Below, piece after piece: positions 1 through 9,036 of a stretch of 33,768 nt of DNA (positions within the stretch are counted from its first letter, which is position 1; each line of letters starts with the position of its first letter). The stretch spans positions 1-33,768 of the forward strand of contig NZ_BAZY01000026.1 of NCBI RefSeq assembly GCF_001310975.1, given 5' to 3'. The stretch comes from Thermoanaerobacter thermocopriae JCM 7501. GTDB taxonomy: Bacteria > Bacillota > Thermoanaerobacteria > Thermoanaerobacterales > Thermoanaerobacteraceae. Made by a program: the position numbers and the translations under genes. The notes beneath the pieces were generated by a model, which saw nothing but the letters and a program-made list of their open reading frames with translations, was not told where the DNA came from and did not search any database.

Positions 1-95
1 CTAATGAATTACGTGTTGTCTGTCATATTAAATTTTATGATGGTTCCTTAAGTCCTGATAAGCTAAACCTGCTGAATCAATTCCCTTTCATGTAA
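1..95 (+). CDS. C-terminal tail of an unidentified plus-strand ORF (partial)
   Basis: An open frame enters at the left edge (first full codon at position 3) and runs 30 codons to TAA at 93-95, with a plausible protein-like tail ending in NLLNQFPFM. I do not recognise the family. It is one of very few plus-strand candidates and would converge on the aldolase gene with only one base between the stop codons. It could be the end of a mobile-element gene or a chance open frame; too little is visible to choose. Confidence 0.25.
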   Translation, partial: NELRVVCHIKFYDGSLSPDKLNLLNQFPFM

Positions 96-96
96 A

Positions 97-728
97 CTAA
101 ACTTGATTTACCAGCCTTACAAACTCAATAGCTTTTTCGGTTATTTTGTCAAACATGCCTTTTGCAATAAGTTCTTTATCTACTAAGCTCCGCCTAAGGA
201 TACGCCTGTGGCACCTGCTAAAATAAAATCTTTAATATTATTTTTATTAATTCCTCCCGTCACAAAAATGGGTATATGTTTGAGTGGCCCTAAAATTTCT
301 TTTAAATATTGAGGTCCAAAAACTCCTGCAGGAAAAACTTTAATAAAATCCGCTCCTGCTTCATAACCTGTTAAAATTTCTGTCGGAGTAGTAGCACCAG
401 GAATAACAGGTATACCATACCTATTACATAATTTTATTACATCAAGTCTCATAACCGGTGTAAATATAAATTTTGCACCCGCTATAATAGCAGCCCTCGC
501 AGTTTCCGCATCTAATACTGTTCCAGCACCAACAAAATATTTATTTGCCTTACTTAATTCTTTGATTACATCTATAGCACCGGGAGCTTCAACAGTTATT
601 TCTAATGCTTCAATACCACCTTTTTTTAAGGCATCAGCTAAAGAAAACATTGTGTTTATATCACTATTTCTAATTACAGCTGTAATTTTAAGTTGTTTAA
701 GTTTTTCAATTATTTGTTGTTTTTCCAT
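97..728 (-). CDS. eda: KDPG/KHG-type aldolase 1 (frameshifted near the 3' end as sequenced)
   Basis: Class I 2-keto-3-deoxy-6-phosphogluconate aldolase family, cleaving a 2-keto-3-deoxy-phosphohexonate to pyruvate and glyceraldehyde 3-phosphate. The barrel signatures are clear: R20, E43 (EALEIT), T70 (GAGTVLDAETA) and the Schiff-base lysine K130 in IKVFPAG, matching E. coli Eda E45/T73/K133. As sequenced the frame stops at 183-185 after 181 codons. One base missing near 187-191 (GGAGC where GGAAGC is expected) restores a tail SLVDKELIAKGMFDKI and onward to TAG at 97-99, giving 210 residues, the normal family length and alignable with the paralogue at 9037-9684. It is the last gene of the mannose-type PTS operon, 28 bases after the dehydrogenase. 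The substrate could also be the galactonate epimer (KDPGal). Confidence 0.88.
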
Positions 729-756
729 CTTCTACCCCCTATTTTTTAAAATTATT

Positions 757-1719
757 TTATTTTTGCCTTTTATAAAGATATTTTGGTTCCATGTCTTCTA
801 ATATGCTGATAAGTCCTTCCACTGCCATAATTCCCATCCTATCTGTCGCATCTTTGGTAGATGCTCCACAATGAGGTGTTAAAATTATATTGTCTAATTC
901 CAATAATTTACTATCTATCGGTGGTTCTATTTCAAAAACGTCCAATGCCGCTCCTGCAATTTTTTTATTTTTTAACGCGTTATATAGAGCATTCTCGTTT
1001 ATAATTCCACCACGCGAAGTATTAATTATATAAGCTGTATCTTTCATAATTTTTAATTCTTCCTCATCTATAAAATGATAGGTTTCTTCTGTCAATGGTA
1101 AATGTAATGTTATAAAATCAGACTCTTCTAATAATGCTTTTTTATCAACGTATTTCATGCCTATGCTATTTGCAAACTCATAATTAGGGTATTTGTCATA
1201 TGCTAATATTTTCATATCAAAACCCATAGCTCTTTTGGCAACACATCTACCAATGGCTCCCGTCCCAATAATTCCAATTGTTTTCTTATAAATTTCGTTA
1301 CCAATTATTTTTTCCCATCGGTTGTTTCTAACTATATTATCTAACTTTATGATTTCTCTGCTTAAACCCAACATTAGAGCAAAAACTAAATCTGCTACAG
1401 ATTCTTTATTTGCATCAGGCGTATAAGTAATCTTTATCCCCATTCTTTCTGCTTCATCAACATCTATATTATCTACGCCAACTCCATATTTTGTTATCAC
1501 TTTTAATTTTTTTGCATTTCTCAACACATTGCTTGTTATCTTATCCAAACCAACAATTATACCATCCACATCCTTAATGAGTTCAATCAATTGTGATTCT
1601 TCATACGGTTGTCCGGATTCATTTTTTATAATTTCATAATCATACTTTTTTAGCATCTCAAATGGGAGATTACTACTTTTCCCAAAAGATCTTGGCGTAA
1701 TCAATATTTTTTTCCTCAT
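757..1719 (-). CDS. D-isomer-specific 2-hydroxyacid dehydrogenase 1 (PGDH/2-ketogluconate-reductase-like)
   Basis: A 320-residue NAD-dependent dehydrogenase of the SerA/hydroxypyruvate-reductase family. The Rossmann loop GTGAIG is at residues 152-157, with D175 placed to prefer NAD over NADP. The catalytic triad is R236 (NTSRGG), E265 and H283 (TPHCGAST). It lacks the regulatory C-terminal ACT/ASB domains of long SerA proteins, so a serine-biosynthesis role is unlikely. The ATG follows AAAGGGAGG at good spacing. It sits between EIIB and the KDPG aldolase of the same operon, and related genes occur at 9704 and 13483. By context I infer reduction or oxidation of a keto-sugar-acid phosphate (for example 2-keto-6-phosphogluconate to 6-phosphogluconate); the substrate is not shown by sequence. 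Confidence 0.85.
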   Translation of the reverse strand: MRKKILITPRSFGKSSNLPFEMLKKYDYEIIKNESGQPYEESQLIELIKDVDGIIVGLDKITSNVLRNAKKLKVITKYGVGVDNIDVDEAERMGIKITYTPDANKESVADLVFALMLGLSREIIKLDNIVRNNRWEKIIGNEIYKKTIGIIGTGAIGRCVAKRAMGFDMKILAYDKYPNYEFANSIGMKYVDKKALLEESDFITLHLPLTEETYHFIDEEELKIMKDTAYIINTSRGGIINENALYNALKNKKIAGAALDVFEIEPPIDSKLLELDNIILTPHCGASTKDATDRMGIMAVEGLISILEDMEPKYLYKRQK

Positions 1720-1841
1720 TCTTATTAAACCTCCCTTTATTTTTAAAGAAAGAAACCTATCTATGTGTTCTATGAATTTTATTTTTAATGACCTTGGTTT
1801 AATATTTTGTTCATGTCTATAATAGTAAATGTAATGTTTAT

Positions 1842-2342
1842 TTATTTTAAACCAAATAACTTTAGGGCATCCTCTAAATCAACTCTTTTACTATCTGGAA
1901 CTGTTTGAAAAAAGACTTCCACGCCAAAATTATCCGCAAGTTCTACAAGTATTTCTAACTCTTCTTTTTTCAAGCTAACACTGGGTATTATAAATTTCCT
2001 ATCTTGGCTTTTAGCAATACCTCCTATATTTAATTTTTTTATTGGTAAGCCATTGGCAATTGTTTCTTTAACCGAAATTATATCCTTATAAAGTAAAATT
2101 ACTCTAAATCCGTTAAACTTATCTTTTTTCCATAATGTTATCGTTTCTTCTGTACTAAGTATTTTCAGTGCTACATGAGCTGCTGAGGCAGACATCATAT
2201 AAACTTGTTTCATAAACTCATCATTCGCAAGGGAATTATCAACTATAAAAATAGAATTACAATTATATCCTTTTACCCATTTGGTCATTACTTGACCATG
2301 AATTAATCTGTCATCTACTCTAGCAAACACTATTTCTCCCAT
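1842..2342 (-). CDS. PTS mannose/fructose/sorbose family EIIB
   Basis: Cytoplasmic phosphocarrier of a mannose-family PTS permease. It takes phosphate from EIIA on a histidine and passes it to sugar entering through EIIC/EIID. The family motif RVDDRLIHGQVMTKW near the N-terminus contains the phosphorylated His. The frame can open at GTG 2351, but AGGTG lies only a base or two before it. The ATG at 2342 has that site at about nine bases, so I start there (166 residues, normal length). It is the fourth PTS gene of the operon, separated from EIID by a perfect intercistronic hairpin and from the downstream dehydrogenase by 122 bases in which I see no terminator. Confidence 0.92.
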   Translation of the reverse strand: MGEIVFARVDDRLIHGQVMTKWVKGYNCNSIFIVDNSLANDEFMKQVYMMSASAAHVALKILSTEETITLWKKDKFNGFRVILLYKDIISVKETIANGLPIKKLNIGGIAKSQDRKFIIPSVSLKKEELEILVELADNFGVEVFFQTVPDSKRVDLEDALKLFGLK

Positions 2343-2390
2343 TTTAATCACTCACCTTTCTTTTTTCTAGTTTATATATATCTCAAAATT

Positions 2391-2435
2391 CCTTGCAGAA
2401 CCCAAAGATACATGAATTTTAAGGGTTCTGCAAGG
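2391..2435 (-). repeat. Perfect 13-bp inverted repeat between EIID and EIIB
   Basis: CCTTGCAGAACCC (2391-2403) is the exact reverse complement of 2423-2435, with a 19-base loop. In the transcript this is a stable stem-loop just after the EIID stop. There is no U-tract, so it is not a standard terminator. A processing, stability or attenuating stem is the likely role (inference). Confidence 0.75.
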
Positions 2436-2473
2436 ATCAATAACATATATTTAAATTTAAAATCTTTATATTT

Positions 2474-3361
2474 TTAAAGTATACCTATTACTCCTAACAC
2501 TCCAAAAATAACTACTAACCATAAAAGTGCTTGTATTATTTTCAAGCCTTTTTTGGAAAAATATAAATAAACTAATAACACAGTAAGTAAAGGCAATAAC
2601 CCAGGTAGAATTTTGTCCAATATATCTTGCAACACAAACTCTTTCCCTGAAAGGCTCCATTTTAGAGGAGTACTAACTGATACATATAAAGCTGCTAAAA
2701 TCCCCATCATAAATGTGCCTAAAATTGATAATCCATCAATTATACTCCTTATTCCCTTGCCACTAACTATTTCAATGGCTGCAGCTCGTCCTAACCGATA
2801 CCCTAGCTGAGTAAAGTAAAATCCATAAGTAAAAGTTAAAGCCACAAATGCAATCCACGGAATTAATGCACCTAAAGCACTACCTGCTTTCGCCCAAGGA
2901 AGGAACATACCTATTAAAATATATTGAACTGTACCAGAATCTATAGCATCTCCTATACCTGCAAGTGGACCCATTAAACCAACTTTAGTGCTATTAATTA
3001 CATCCGGAGTAACAACATCCTCTCCTTTATTCTCCTCCAATGCTCTAGCCCTCGCCTCTTCTAGAGAAGCTGTAATTCCAAGTATCGTCCCACCGCCCCA
3101 AATTGCTTGAGTATTATAAAACACGAGATGTCTTTTATATGCTTCTTTTAAATCTTCACTCTTTTTATACAGTTTTCTCAAAATAGGCATCAACCCCCAA
3201 AGAAGAGAAGGGGCTATCATTCTGTCATAACTATGAGGAATTTCATTTGCATACCACCATCTAATCCAACTCAAAAGTAAATCTTTTTTCGTAATTTTAC
3301 TATCAGTAGAATTAGATTGTGTACCCTTTAAATCATCCTTAGCTTCTATGTTTTCCATCAT
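2474..3361 (-). CDS. PTS mannose/fructose/sorbose family EIID
   Basis: Membrane subunit of the mannose-type permease, 295 residues. It has the typical soluble N-terminal half with WWYANEIPHSYDRM and the QAIWGGGTILG / MGPLAGIGDAIDSG signatures of EIID, then hydrophobic helices at the C-terminus. An Asp/Ser-rich N-terminal leader of about 25 residues precedes the conserved region. The start ATG (doubled ATG ATG) follows GAGGAGGT. The EIIC gene ends 18 bases upstream. It works with EIIC to translocate the sugar. Confidence 0.93.
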   Translation of the reverse strand: MMENIEAKDDLKGTQSNSTDSKITKKDLLLSWIRWWYANEIPHSYDRMIAPSLLWGLMPILRKLYKKSEDLKEAYKRHLVFYNTQAIWGGGTILGITASLEEARARALEENKGEDVVTPDVINSTKVGLMGPLAGIGDAIDSGTVQYILIGMFLPWAKAGSALGALIPWIAFVALTFTYGFYFTQLGYRLGRAAAIEIVSGKGIRSIIDGLSILGTFMMGILAALYVSVSTPLKWSLSGKEFVLQDILDKILPGLLPLLTVLLVYLYFSKKGLKIIQALLWLVVIFGVLGVIGIL

Positions 3362-3379
3362 ATGCCATTTACCTCCTCT

Positions 3380-4159
3380 TTAGATTTCTTGCCCTTCAAC
3401 CTGTGAATGTGTAACAAGTACATATAGATAAGCTATTATTCCTCCTAAAATTGCGTATGTCACAGTATTGACATTAAGCGGCTTTAAAATTACAGCCATA
3501 AAATAAGCTAAAAGAAAGAACACAAGAAATTTTCTTTTTCCTATTACAGTTAGTGTTAACGCAATTCCTAATGCAGGTAGTCCTCCTCCAACAACATTTA
3601 ACACATGAAATGCCTTTCCAACAGTTAATGTTTTTACTAAATCAGCTATTAGAGGTGTTCCTTTATAAAGTGCAATAAACATTAGTGGAAAGAACAGAAC
3701 CAAACTTACAAGTATAGGAAGTACAATAATGCTTAAAGTTAATCCTTTTTCATTAAGCTCATCCGCATATTTATCGGTTAAACGAATGATAAATGTATTA
3801 ATAAAAAATCTTAGAGAATAAAGATAAGAACCTAAAAGTCCTACAGGAACAGCTATAGCAATTGCTGCTTCTGGAGTTAGGCCTCCTAAAATAGCAACCG
3901 GTACTGCTATAGCAGTCGCTACAGCAGGTTCACTTGGCATAGCACCTCCTGGAGCAATTAAGCCCATATAAATTAATTGAATGGCAGCTGTAATAGTCAT
4001 CGCTGTTGGAATATCATGCATAACTATCCCAACTATTAAGCCTGTCATCAAAGGACTAAAACGAAGCATTAATGTAGAGTAACCAAGAGCACGTGCCTCT
4101 ACTATTGCTATCCATAAAGCTATCAAAGCTGCCTGTGAAATACTTAAACTCATTTGCAT
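3380..4159 (-). CDS. PTS mannose/fructose/sorbose family EIIC
   Basis: Sugar-translocating membrane subunit, 259 residues, of the ManY/SorA/AgaC family. It is hydrophobic throughout, with the family stretch containing QLIYMGLIAPGGAMPSEPAVATA near residues 60-85. The ATG follows GGGGGAAATG. It lies between EIIA (upstream, after a 229-base gap) and EIID. The mannose-family set is complete as EIIA, EIIC, EIID, EIIB, each a separate polypeptide. Sugar specificity cannot be read from the sequence; operon partners (dehydrogenase, KDPG-type aldolase) suggest a sugar acid or keto-acid rather than mannose. Confidence 0.92.
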   Translation of the reverse strand: MQMSLSISQAALIALWIAIVEARALGYSTLMLRFSPLMTGLIVGIVMHDIPTAMTITAAIQLIYMGLIAPGGAMPSEPAVATAIAVPVAILGGLTPEAAIAIAVPVGLLGSYLYSLRFFINTFIIRLTDKYADELNEKGLTLSIIVLPILVSLVLFFPLMFIALYKGTPLIADLVKTLTVGKAFHVLNVVGGGLPALGIALTLTVIGKRKFLVFFLLAYFMAVILKPLNVNTVTYAILGGIIAYLYVLVTHSQVEGQEI

Positions 4160-4388
4160 TTTTCATTTCCCCCTATCTCGTATAATATAATTTTGGAAAT
4201 TTCTGGCTAAAGCTTCAGGCTTTAAGCAGAAAAATATTATCTTCTGGTATTATTGTATAACTGTTAACAAGAACTTGGAATCTCTAGCTTACCTCTGTAG
4301 AGCCTTCTTTGTTATTACTCGAGTTAGACTGTATTCCCTCCAACTGTCTGCTATTTTTTTACTCGTATGCTGTTTCACCTCTCTTTCT
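4160..4388. other. 229-base gap between EIIA and EIIC genes; possible 29-codon ORF
   Basis: No recognised gene. On the minus strand a GTG at 4376-4378, preceded by AAAGAGAG, opens a 29-codon basic ORF ending at 4289. It matches nothing I know and may be chance. A weak 6-bp stem (TAAAGC/GCTTTA) occurs near 4205-4225. Such a long gap inside a PTS operon is unusual. Confidence 0.3.
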
Positions 4389-4799
4389 TCACAAACTAAG
4401 TGAATTCTTCTCAATTACCTTAATACCATCAACACCAACTTTGTATATGTTATTTATCAGTTCTTTTGTGTCACATGCATTAAGTGAAGACAGCAATTCT
4501 ATAAGCATAGGCATGTTAACTCCTGTTATAACTTTTACATCGTAATTTTTCATAACATAAAGTGCAACATTAAATGGACTTCCCCCAAATAAATCCACAG
4601 CAATTATTACTTCCTTGTTCTCTCTTAGCTTTTCTCTAACAATCTTTTCAACTTCTGCTCTTAAAAGCTCGATATTATCCCCTAAATTAAGTCCCAAGGC
4701 TAGCACATTTTCCTGTTTTCCCATAATCACCTCAATTCCGTTTAATAATCCTTTCCCAAAATTTCCATGTGTAATAATTAGTACGAATTTTTCTTTCAC
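4389..4799 (-). CDS. PTS mannose/fructose/sorbose family EIIA
   Basis: A 136-residue cytoplasmic phosphocarrier that receives phosphate from HPr on the histidine of the N-terminal motif LIITHGNFGKG (H11) and passes it to EIIB. The second family signature, AVDLFGGSPFNVA, is present mid-protein. It is the first gene of the operon, just downstream of the sigma-54 type promoter at 4918-4933. The same domain occurs inside the LevR-like activator encoded upstream, which fits control by PTS phosphorylation. Confidence 0.93.
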   Translation of the reverse strand: MKEKFVLIITHGNFGKGLLNGIEVIMGKQENVLALGLNLGDNIELLRAEVEKIVREKLRENKEVIIAVDLFGGSPFNVALYVMKNYDVKVITGVNMPMLIELLSSLNACDTKELINNIYKVGVDGIKVIEKNSLSL

Positions 4800-4917
4800 T
4801 ACTACACCTCCGCTTTGCTAATATTTTTAACTTTGAATTTTAAAATACTTCTTTGAAACTTTTTAAAAGTTGATGTTAACTATACTTTATTTTAAATTTT
4901 TATCTGCTTCTTTATAA

Positions 4918-4933
4918 TGCAAAAAGCATGCCA
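4918..4933 (-). promoter_or_regulatory. Sigma-54 (-24/-12) promoter of the mannose-type PTS operon
   Basis: The minus strand reads TGGCATGCTTTTTGCA, against the consensus TGGCACG-N4-TTGCA. GG and GC have the required spacing and only one position of the -24 box differs. It stands 118 bases before the EIIA start and directly behind a gene for a sigma-54 activator, the usual arrangement for LevR-controlled operons. It overlaps the activator's own terminator. Confidence 0.82.
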
Positions 4934-4962
4934 AATAGTGTACTAACTATTCAGCATGCTTT
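4921..4962 (-). terminator. Intrinsic terminator of the LevR-like gene 1
   Basis: Arms AAAGCATGC (4923-4931) and GCATGCTTT (4954-4962) enclose a second stem AATAGT/ACTATT (4934-4939, 4946-4951). The 3' arm runs into a U-tract on the minus strand. It starts seven bases after the stop codon of the activator. Confidence 0.8.
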
Positions 4963-4968
4963 GATTAA

Positions 4969-7716
4969 TTACACATTTAACTCTGCTACTCTATCTTTTA
5001 TAATATCATATATCAGCCTTATTTCTGATGTAGGAATTTCAATTTTGTACATCTCTTCTATGACACTAAAAGAAGATTTAACGAAATTTATGAACTGTCT
5101 ATGACACTGTTCAAACTCTTCTAAACTATTGTAAAACACAATGGGCTCTTTCATTACTAATCTTTCAATCATTACACTAACGTGTATATATAAGCTTATT
5201 TTTAAATCATTTGAAAACCTCACACCAATGAATCTTTCTAAATCGGAAATAGCTTTTTCAACTTGAGCAATTATTTTATCAGGATTTAATATTGTCAAAT
5301 GATGTAACACATTTTGCAAAGAAAAAAGTCTGACTATCGTTTGATTGATTCGCTGAATTTTTTCAGCATCCGCAACCCCTCTTAAAACTTTACTCAATAG
5401 TACATCGCCCTTTCCAGCAATCAAATCTTCTAATGACAAATAAGGTATTTCTTTTATGCCTGGATCTGCTGTACCAATAATTAATTTAACATTAAAGTCT
5501 TTAAATATCTCGTCTTTTACACCATTACCTTTAAGTCTATTATAATCGTACGCAATTATTTCAATATCTTCATTTACAAAGCATTCTTTTAAAAGTTCTT
5601 TTATTTTTACAGCAGTTCCTATTCCCGTTATACAAGTAGCAATAATAGCATTTCTTTTATTTTTTTGCGACTTAATGAGTTTATAACTACTGCTATTTCT
5701 TTGGATTGATTCTGTAACAATTTGTTCTATAGGCTGATTTTGCATTATCTTGTTGCCAACGTCTAAAGCCAATTGAGTAGTAATATTATTAATAATTGCT
5801 ATGTCTCCCTCGACAATGTCAGTCAAAGACTTGTATATTTCCTCTAAAGAGCCCATATCAACCAATATAATGATTCCTTTGGAGGTATCTATATTCTTTA
5901 AATAATCTTGAACTTTTAGCATAATCTCTTGTGTCGACATCTCAATTGGCATATCAAAAGCTTCAAAAACAAACTGTCCCAAAAGCCTATTGGCGACGCT
6001 GGCTATGCTACTGGCAGTTGAATAACCATGGGCTATTATTATAGAATTTATGAGATTTGTATTGTCACTTTTATTTAAACTTTTAATATAAAGTGTAAAA
6101 TAAATTACAGCTATTTGGTTGAGCTTGACGTCCAGGTTAACTTCAATAAGTTCTACCATTTTATTAGCTATTATAAACTCTTTGGGAAAAACATTTTTCA
6201 AAACTCTGTATACCATTTTTATATTCTCAGAATACTTCTCGTAAGTTACATCGCTTAATAAATAATTAATAAAATGCGTCAATACTAAAACTGAATTACC
6301 ATAATATTTAATCCCATACATATTTTGTATTATATTTAACACATTCTCCACTACGCTTTTGATAGCATTGAAAACTATCGAATCTATATAAGTATTGTCA
6401 TTTTTAAAAATTATTTTATCTGTAAATTCATTCAAATAAATTAAAGCGTCTTTTTTAAAAGTATCCTCACTTATTTCTTTGCTGCTATATCTCTCAAATA
6501 GTTCAAATAGCTTGTTTACTACCTCATAAACCTCTCTATCGTCTCCTTTATCCCATGTTAAATCTTCATCTTTTCTATTGTGAGAAATTAACATGCCGTT
6601 AAAGTGAAAATTACTTTTTATTATATCTAAATCAGCCTGCATTTCTCTCGGCAGGTCATATAGATGGATTCGCAATATATTTGTCTTCTCTCTTATGACA
6701 TGGTTATAGGCTTGAGCACAGCTGTATTTTATGACATTCATAAGCTGGCCAATGTTGCCGGATATTTTGGTCTTAAGAAGAACATTCAATACTTGCTTGC
6801 TTATTAAAATATCCATTCCCAGATTTTTTGCCTCATTTTTGTAAAAGTTATAGATAAGTTGTAACCTTTCATGTAAAGGTCTGTCATAAAGGGAAGGAAT
6901 ATTTACAACTAATGGGATTCTTCTTAAAAAAGTCTTTGTCAGAGTTTGCTCGGGGTCTTCTGTTGTAGCAAAAATAAACCTCACTTTCGCCGTTCTCCAA
7001 TTGCCTGTCTCACCAAGCCTTCTAAATATTCCCTTGTCCAAAAATAGAAACAGTTTTTCCTGCCCTTCTGGCGGCAATCTGTGAACTTCATCCAAAAACA
7101 AATATCCTCCATCCGCTTCTTCTAAAAGGCCGGGTTTATCTTTATCAGCACCTGTAAATGCTCCTTTTACATAGCCAAAAAGGTTTGCGGAAAGTAGTTC
7201 AGGATTGTTAGCATACTCAGCGCAATTAAATATCACATATGGAGCATTTTCATCTATGGCATTGATCGATTTTGCATATTCGTAAATAAGTTGAGCAATG
7301 AAGCTTTTACCTACTCCTGTATTTCCAATAAGCAAAATAGGTAGTCCATTGGGAGGATAGGAAGCAGCAGATTTGCATAATTTCACTTGTGTTTTAAGAC
7401 TGCCGTTATATCCTATAAGCTTTGTAAAAGGGTCATCGTTTGAAACCTTTACAGTTGAATCCAAAGTTTTAGCCGTTTCTTTGAATTCTTTTGCCTTCTT
7501 TTCATAAACTTCTTTGTCTAAAAAATAGACAGGCCTTGTGTTTATTTTTATTATTTTGCCCTCTTTATAAAGTTCATTTAATAAATGGCTTGCCACATTC
7601 CTTCTTAAATTCAATTTTTTTGCAATTTCTTGGGCAGTCAATCCCTTCTTTTCTTTAATATTTATATCTTTTGACAGCTCTTTTATTAAATTAAAAACCC
7701 TCTCTTTGTTTGTCAA
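4969..7716 (-). CDS. levR: LevR/DagR-type sigma-54 activator 1 with PTS-sensing domains
   Basis: Transcription activator for the adjacent PTS operon. Domain order: N-terminal helix-turn-helix (about 20-75 of the longest frame), sigma-54 AAA+ ATPase with Walker A GNTGVGKS, sigma-54 contact loop GAFTGA (about 200-205) and Walker B FLDEVHRLP, a PRD, an EIIA-Man-like domain (IIAHGYSTASS with the phosphorylatable His), an EIIB-Gat-like domain (ATCITGIGTA), and a C-terminal PRD. The longest frame starts at GTG 7761 without a ribosome site. TTG at 7716 follows AAGGGGAGA at seven bases and starts LTNKERVFN like its relatives, so I chose it (915 residues). HPr and EIIB phosphorylation of PRD/EII-like histidines is the known control of this family. 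Confidence 0.92.
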   Translation of the reverse strand: MTNKERVFNLIKELSKDINIKEKKGLTAQEIAKKLNLRRNVASHLLNELYKEGKIIKINTRPVYFLDKEVYEKKAKEFKETAKTLDSTVKVSNDDPFTKLIGYNGSLKTQVKLCKSAASYPPNGLPILLIGNTGVGKSFIAQLIYEYAKSINAIDENAPYVIFNCAEYANNPELLSANLFGYVKGAFTGADKDKPGLLEEADGGYLFLDEVHRLPPEGQEKLFLFLDKGIFRRLGETGNWRTAKVRFIFATTEDPEQTLTKTFLRRIPLVVNIPSLYDRPLHERLQLIYNFYKNEAKNLGMDILISKQVLNVLLKTKISGNIGQLMNVIKYSCAQAYNHVIREKTNILRIHLYDLPREMQADLDIIKSNFHFNGMLISHNRKDEDLTWDKGDDREVYEVVNKLFELFERYSSKEISEDTFKKDALIYLNEFTDKIIFKNDNTYIDSIVFNAIKSVVENVLNIIQNMYGIKYYGNSVLVLTHFINYLLSDVTYEKYSENIKMVYRVLKNVFPKEFIIANKMVELIEVNLDVKLNQIAVIYFTLYIKSLNKSDNTNLINSIIIAHGYSTASSIASVANRLLGQFVFEAFDMPIEMSTQEIMLKVQDYLKNIDTSKGIIILVDMGSLEEIYKSLTDIVEGDIAIINNITTQLALDVGNKIMQNQPIEQIVTESIQRNSSSYKLIKSQKNKRNAIIATCITGIGTAVKIKELLKECFVNEDIEIIAYDYNRLKGNGVKDEIFKDFNVKLIIGTADPGIKEIPYLSLEDLIAGKGDVLLSKVLRGVADAEKIQRINQTIVRLFSLQNVLHHLTILNPDKIIAQVEKAISDLERFIGVRFSNDLKISLYIHVSVMIERLVMKEPIVFYNSLEEFEQCHRQFINFVKSSFSVIEEMYKIEIPTSEIRLIYDIIKDRVAELNV

Positions 7717-7816
7717 GAAAGGTCTCCCCTTTAAGATCTTTAAAACTTTTGTAATTATCACACTAATTAATCTTATTAAAAGTATATCACATAAAAATGA
7801 AAATTTTTAGAGGTAA

Positions 7817-8966
7817 TTACTCACTAACTTCTTTTTTAATTGTTTGAGATAAAATCGAAGACATAAAAACTACTACAATCATAAATAACAATATTGCAGA
7901 AAAACCTACAAAAACGCCAAAGAGGTCGTTTAGTTTGCCAATTAAAAAATTTGCAAACATATTTATGGTTGAGGCTATGGTTACAGTAATACCAATTATA
8001 GCACTGACGTGTTTTTTAAATTCTTTCATAATTGTGGCAATAACGGTTGGAAAAATTATTGAATAAAAAAAGCCTGAAATAGAAATTAAAAAGGCTAAAC
8101 TTTTTGACAACATACCTATTGCAATAAATACTGCAGCACAAAGGGAAAAAGTTGAAAGGCTTTTAAGATAACCAACCTTTTCGACAATAAAACCACCAAA
8201 TAATCTCCCTAATGTAAAAGTAGCAAAAAAGATAGAGAGGTATAGAGAGCTTATGGTGTTATCTATTTTGTACCATGTCCTTAAAAATGTAACAGCCCAA
8301 TTCCCTACACCAAGTTCAGAAGCAACATAAAAACCTAACATAATTGCAAAAAGCCACATTCTTTTATTTCCCAATATTTCGCCATAATTTATTTTTTCTT
8401 TTATTATACGTTGTCCCTCTTGTATTTTAATACCCAAAGTAGCCAGCATAAGTATAAAAGCTAAAGCCGCTACAGCCAAATACACCAGCTGCCATGAAAA
8501 GTTAAAATGAAGTAACTTCACAGTCATATTAGGGGATATAATAGCTCCCACTCCATAAAAAAATGAAGCAAGTTCATCATTATTGCCTGATTCATTATAA
8601 ATACCACCGCAGCAACGGCATTTATACCTATTTCCACAGAACCATCCCCATGTTCATAATAAAAGCAAAAAGAAGGAATAAAACAAAATTGGGTGCCATT
8701 GAAATTCCAATTATACCCAGTATTATAAGCAGCAAACCACTTAAAAGAACTAATTTTCTACCTATTTTGTCTGCTAAAAAGCCTCCAAAAAAAGTTGACA
8801 AGATAAAGCCTAAGCTTCCTACAGATAAAAACAAACCCATCATCGTATAGTCGACACTATAAAAGGTTTTAATGCTCAGTATAAGGGGTCCCTTGACATT
8901 TTCTATTATTCCTATGAGCATCATCAAAAGGTAAATAATGACGATTGTATATGTATTTTTGGCCAA
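7817..8966 (-). CDS. MFS transporter (two frameshifts as sequenced)
   Basis: Major facilitator superfamily permease, about 383 residues after correction, likely 12 transmembrane segments. The loop signature GGFLADKIGRKLVLL between helices 2 and 3 is intact, and GRLFGGFIVEKVG is its counterpart in the second half. As sequenced it is split: one G is missing near 8642-8643 (GATGGT, GATGGGT expected) and one T in the run 8557-8563. With both restored the frame reads NMGMGSVEIGINAVAA and MMNLLHFFYGVGAIIS without a break. Translation probably starts at TTG 8966, after AAGGGAGG. It follows aldolase 2 and may export or import a sugar acid used by the operon; the substrate is unknown. Confidence 0.82.
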
Positions 8967-8973
8967 TAAAATA

Positions 8974-9022
8974 CCTCCCTTGTTTTTAATGTGTATAATA
9001 ATTATACAGGAAACAAGGGAGG
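8974..9022 (-). promoter_or_regulatory. Nested palindrome covering the ribosome site of the MFS gene
   Basis: Outer arms CCTCCCTTGTTT (8974-8985) and AAACAAGGGAGG (9011-9022) are perfect over 12 bp. Inside is TGTATAATAATTATACA (8992-9008), arms of 7. On the minus strand the 3' outer arm is the ribosome site of the TTG start at 8966, so folding would hide it. The inner palindrome also holds TATAAT 18 bases from TTGTTT, a possible -10/-35. It could be a translational switch, an operator, or both. Confidence 0.65.
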
Positions 9023-9036
9023 AAAAACAAATTTGG

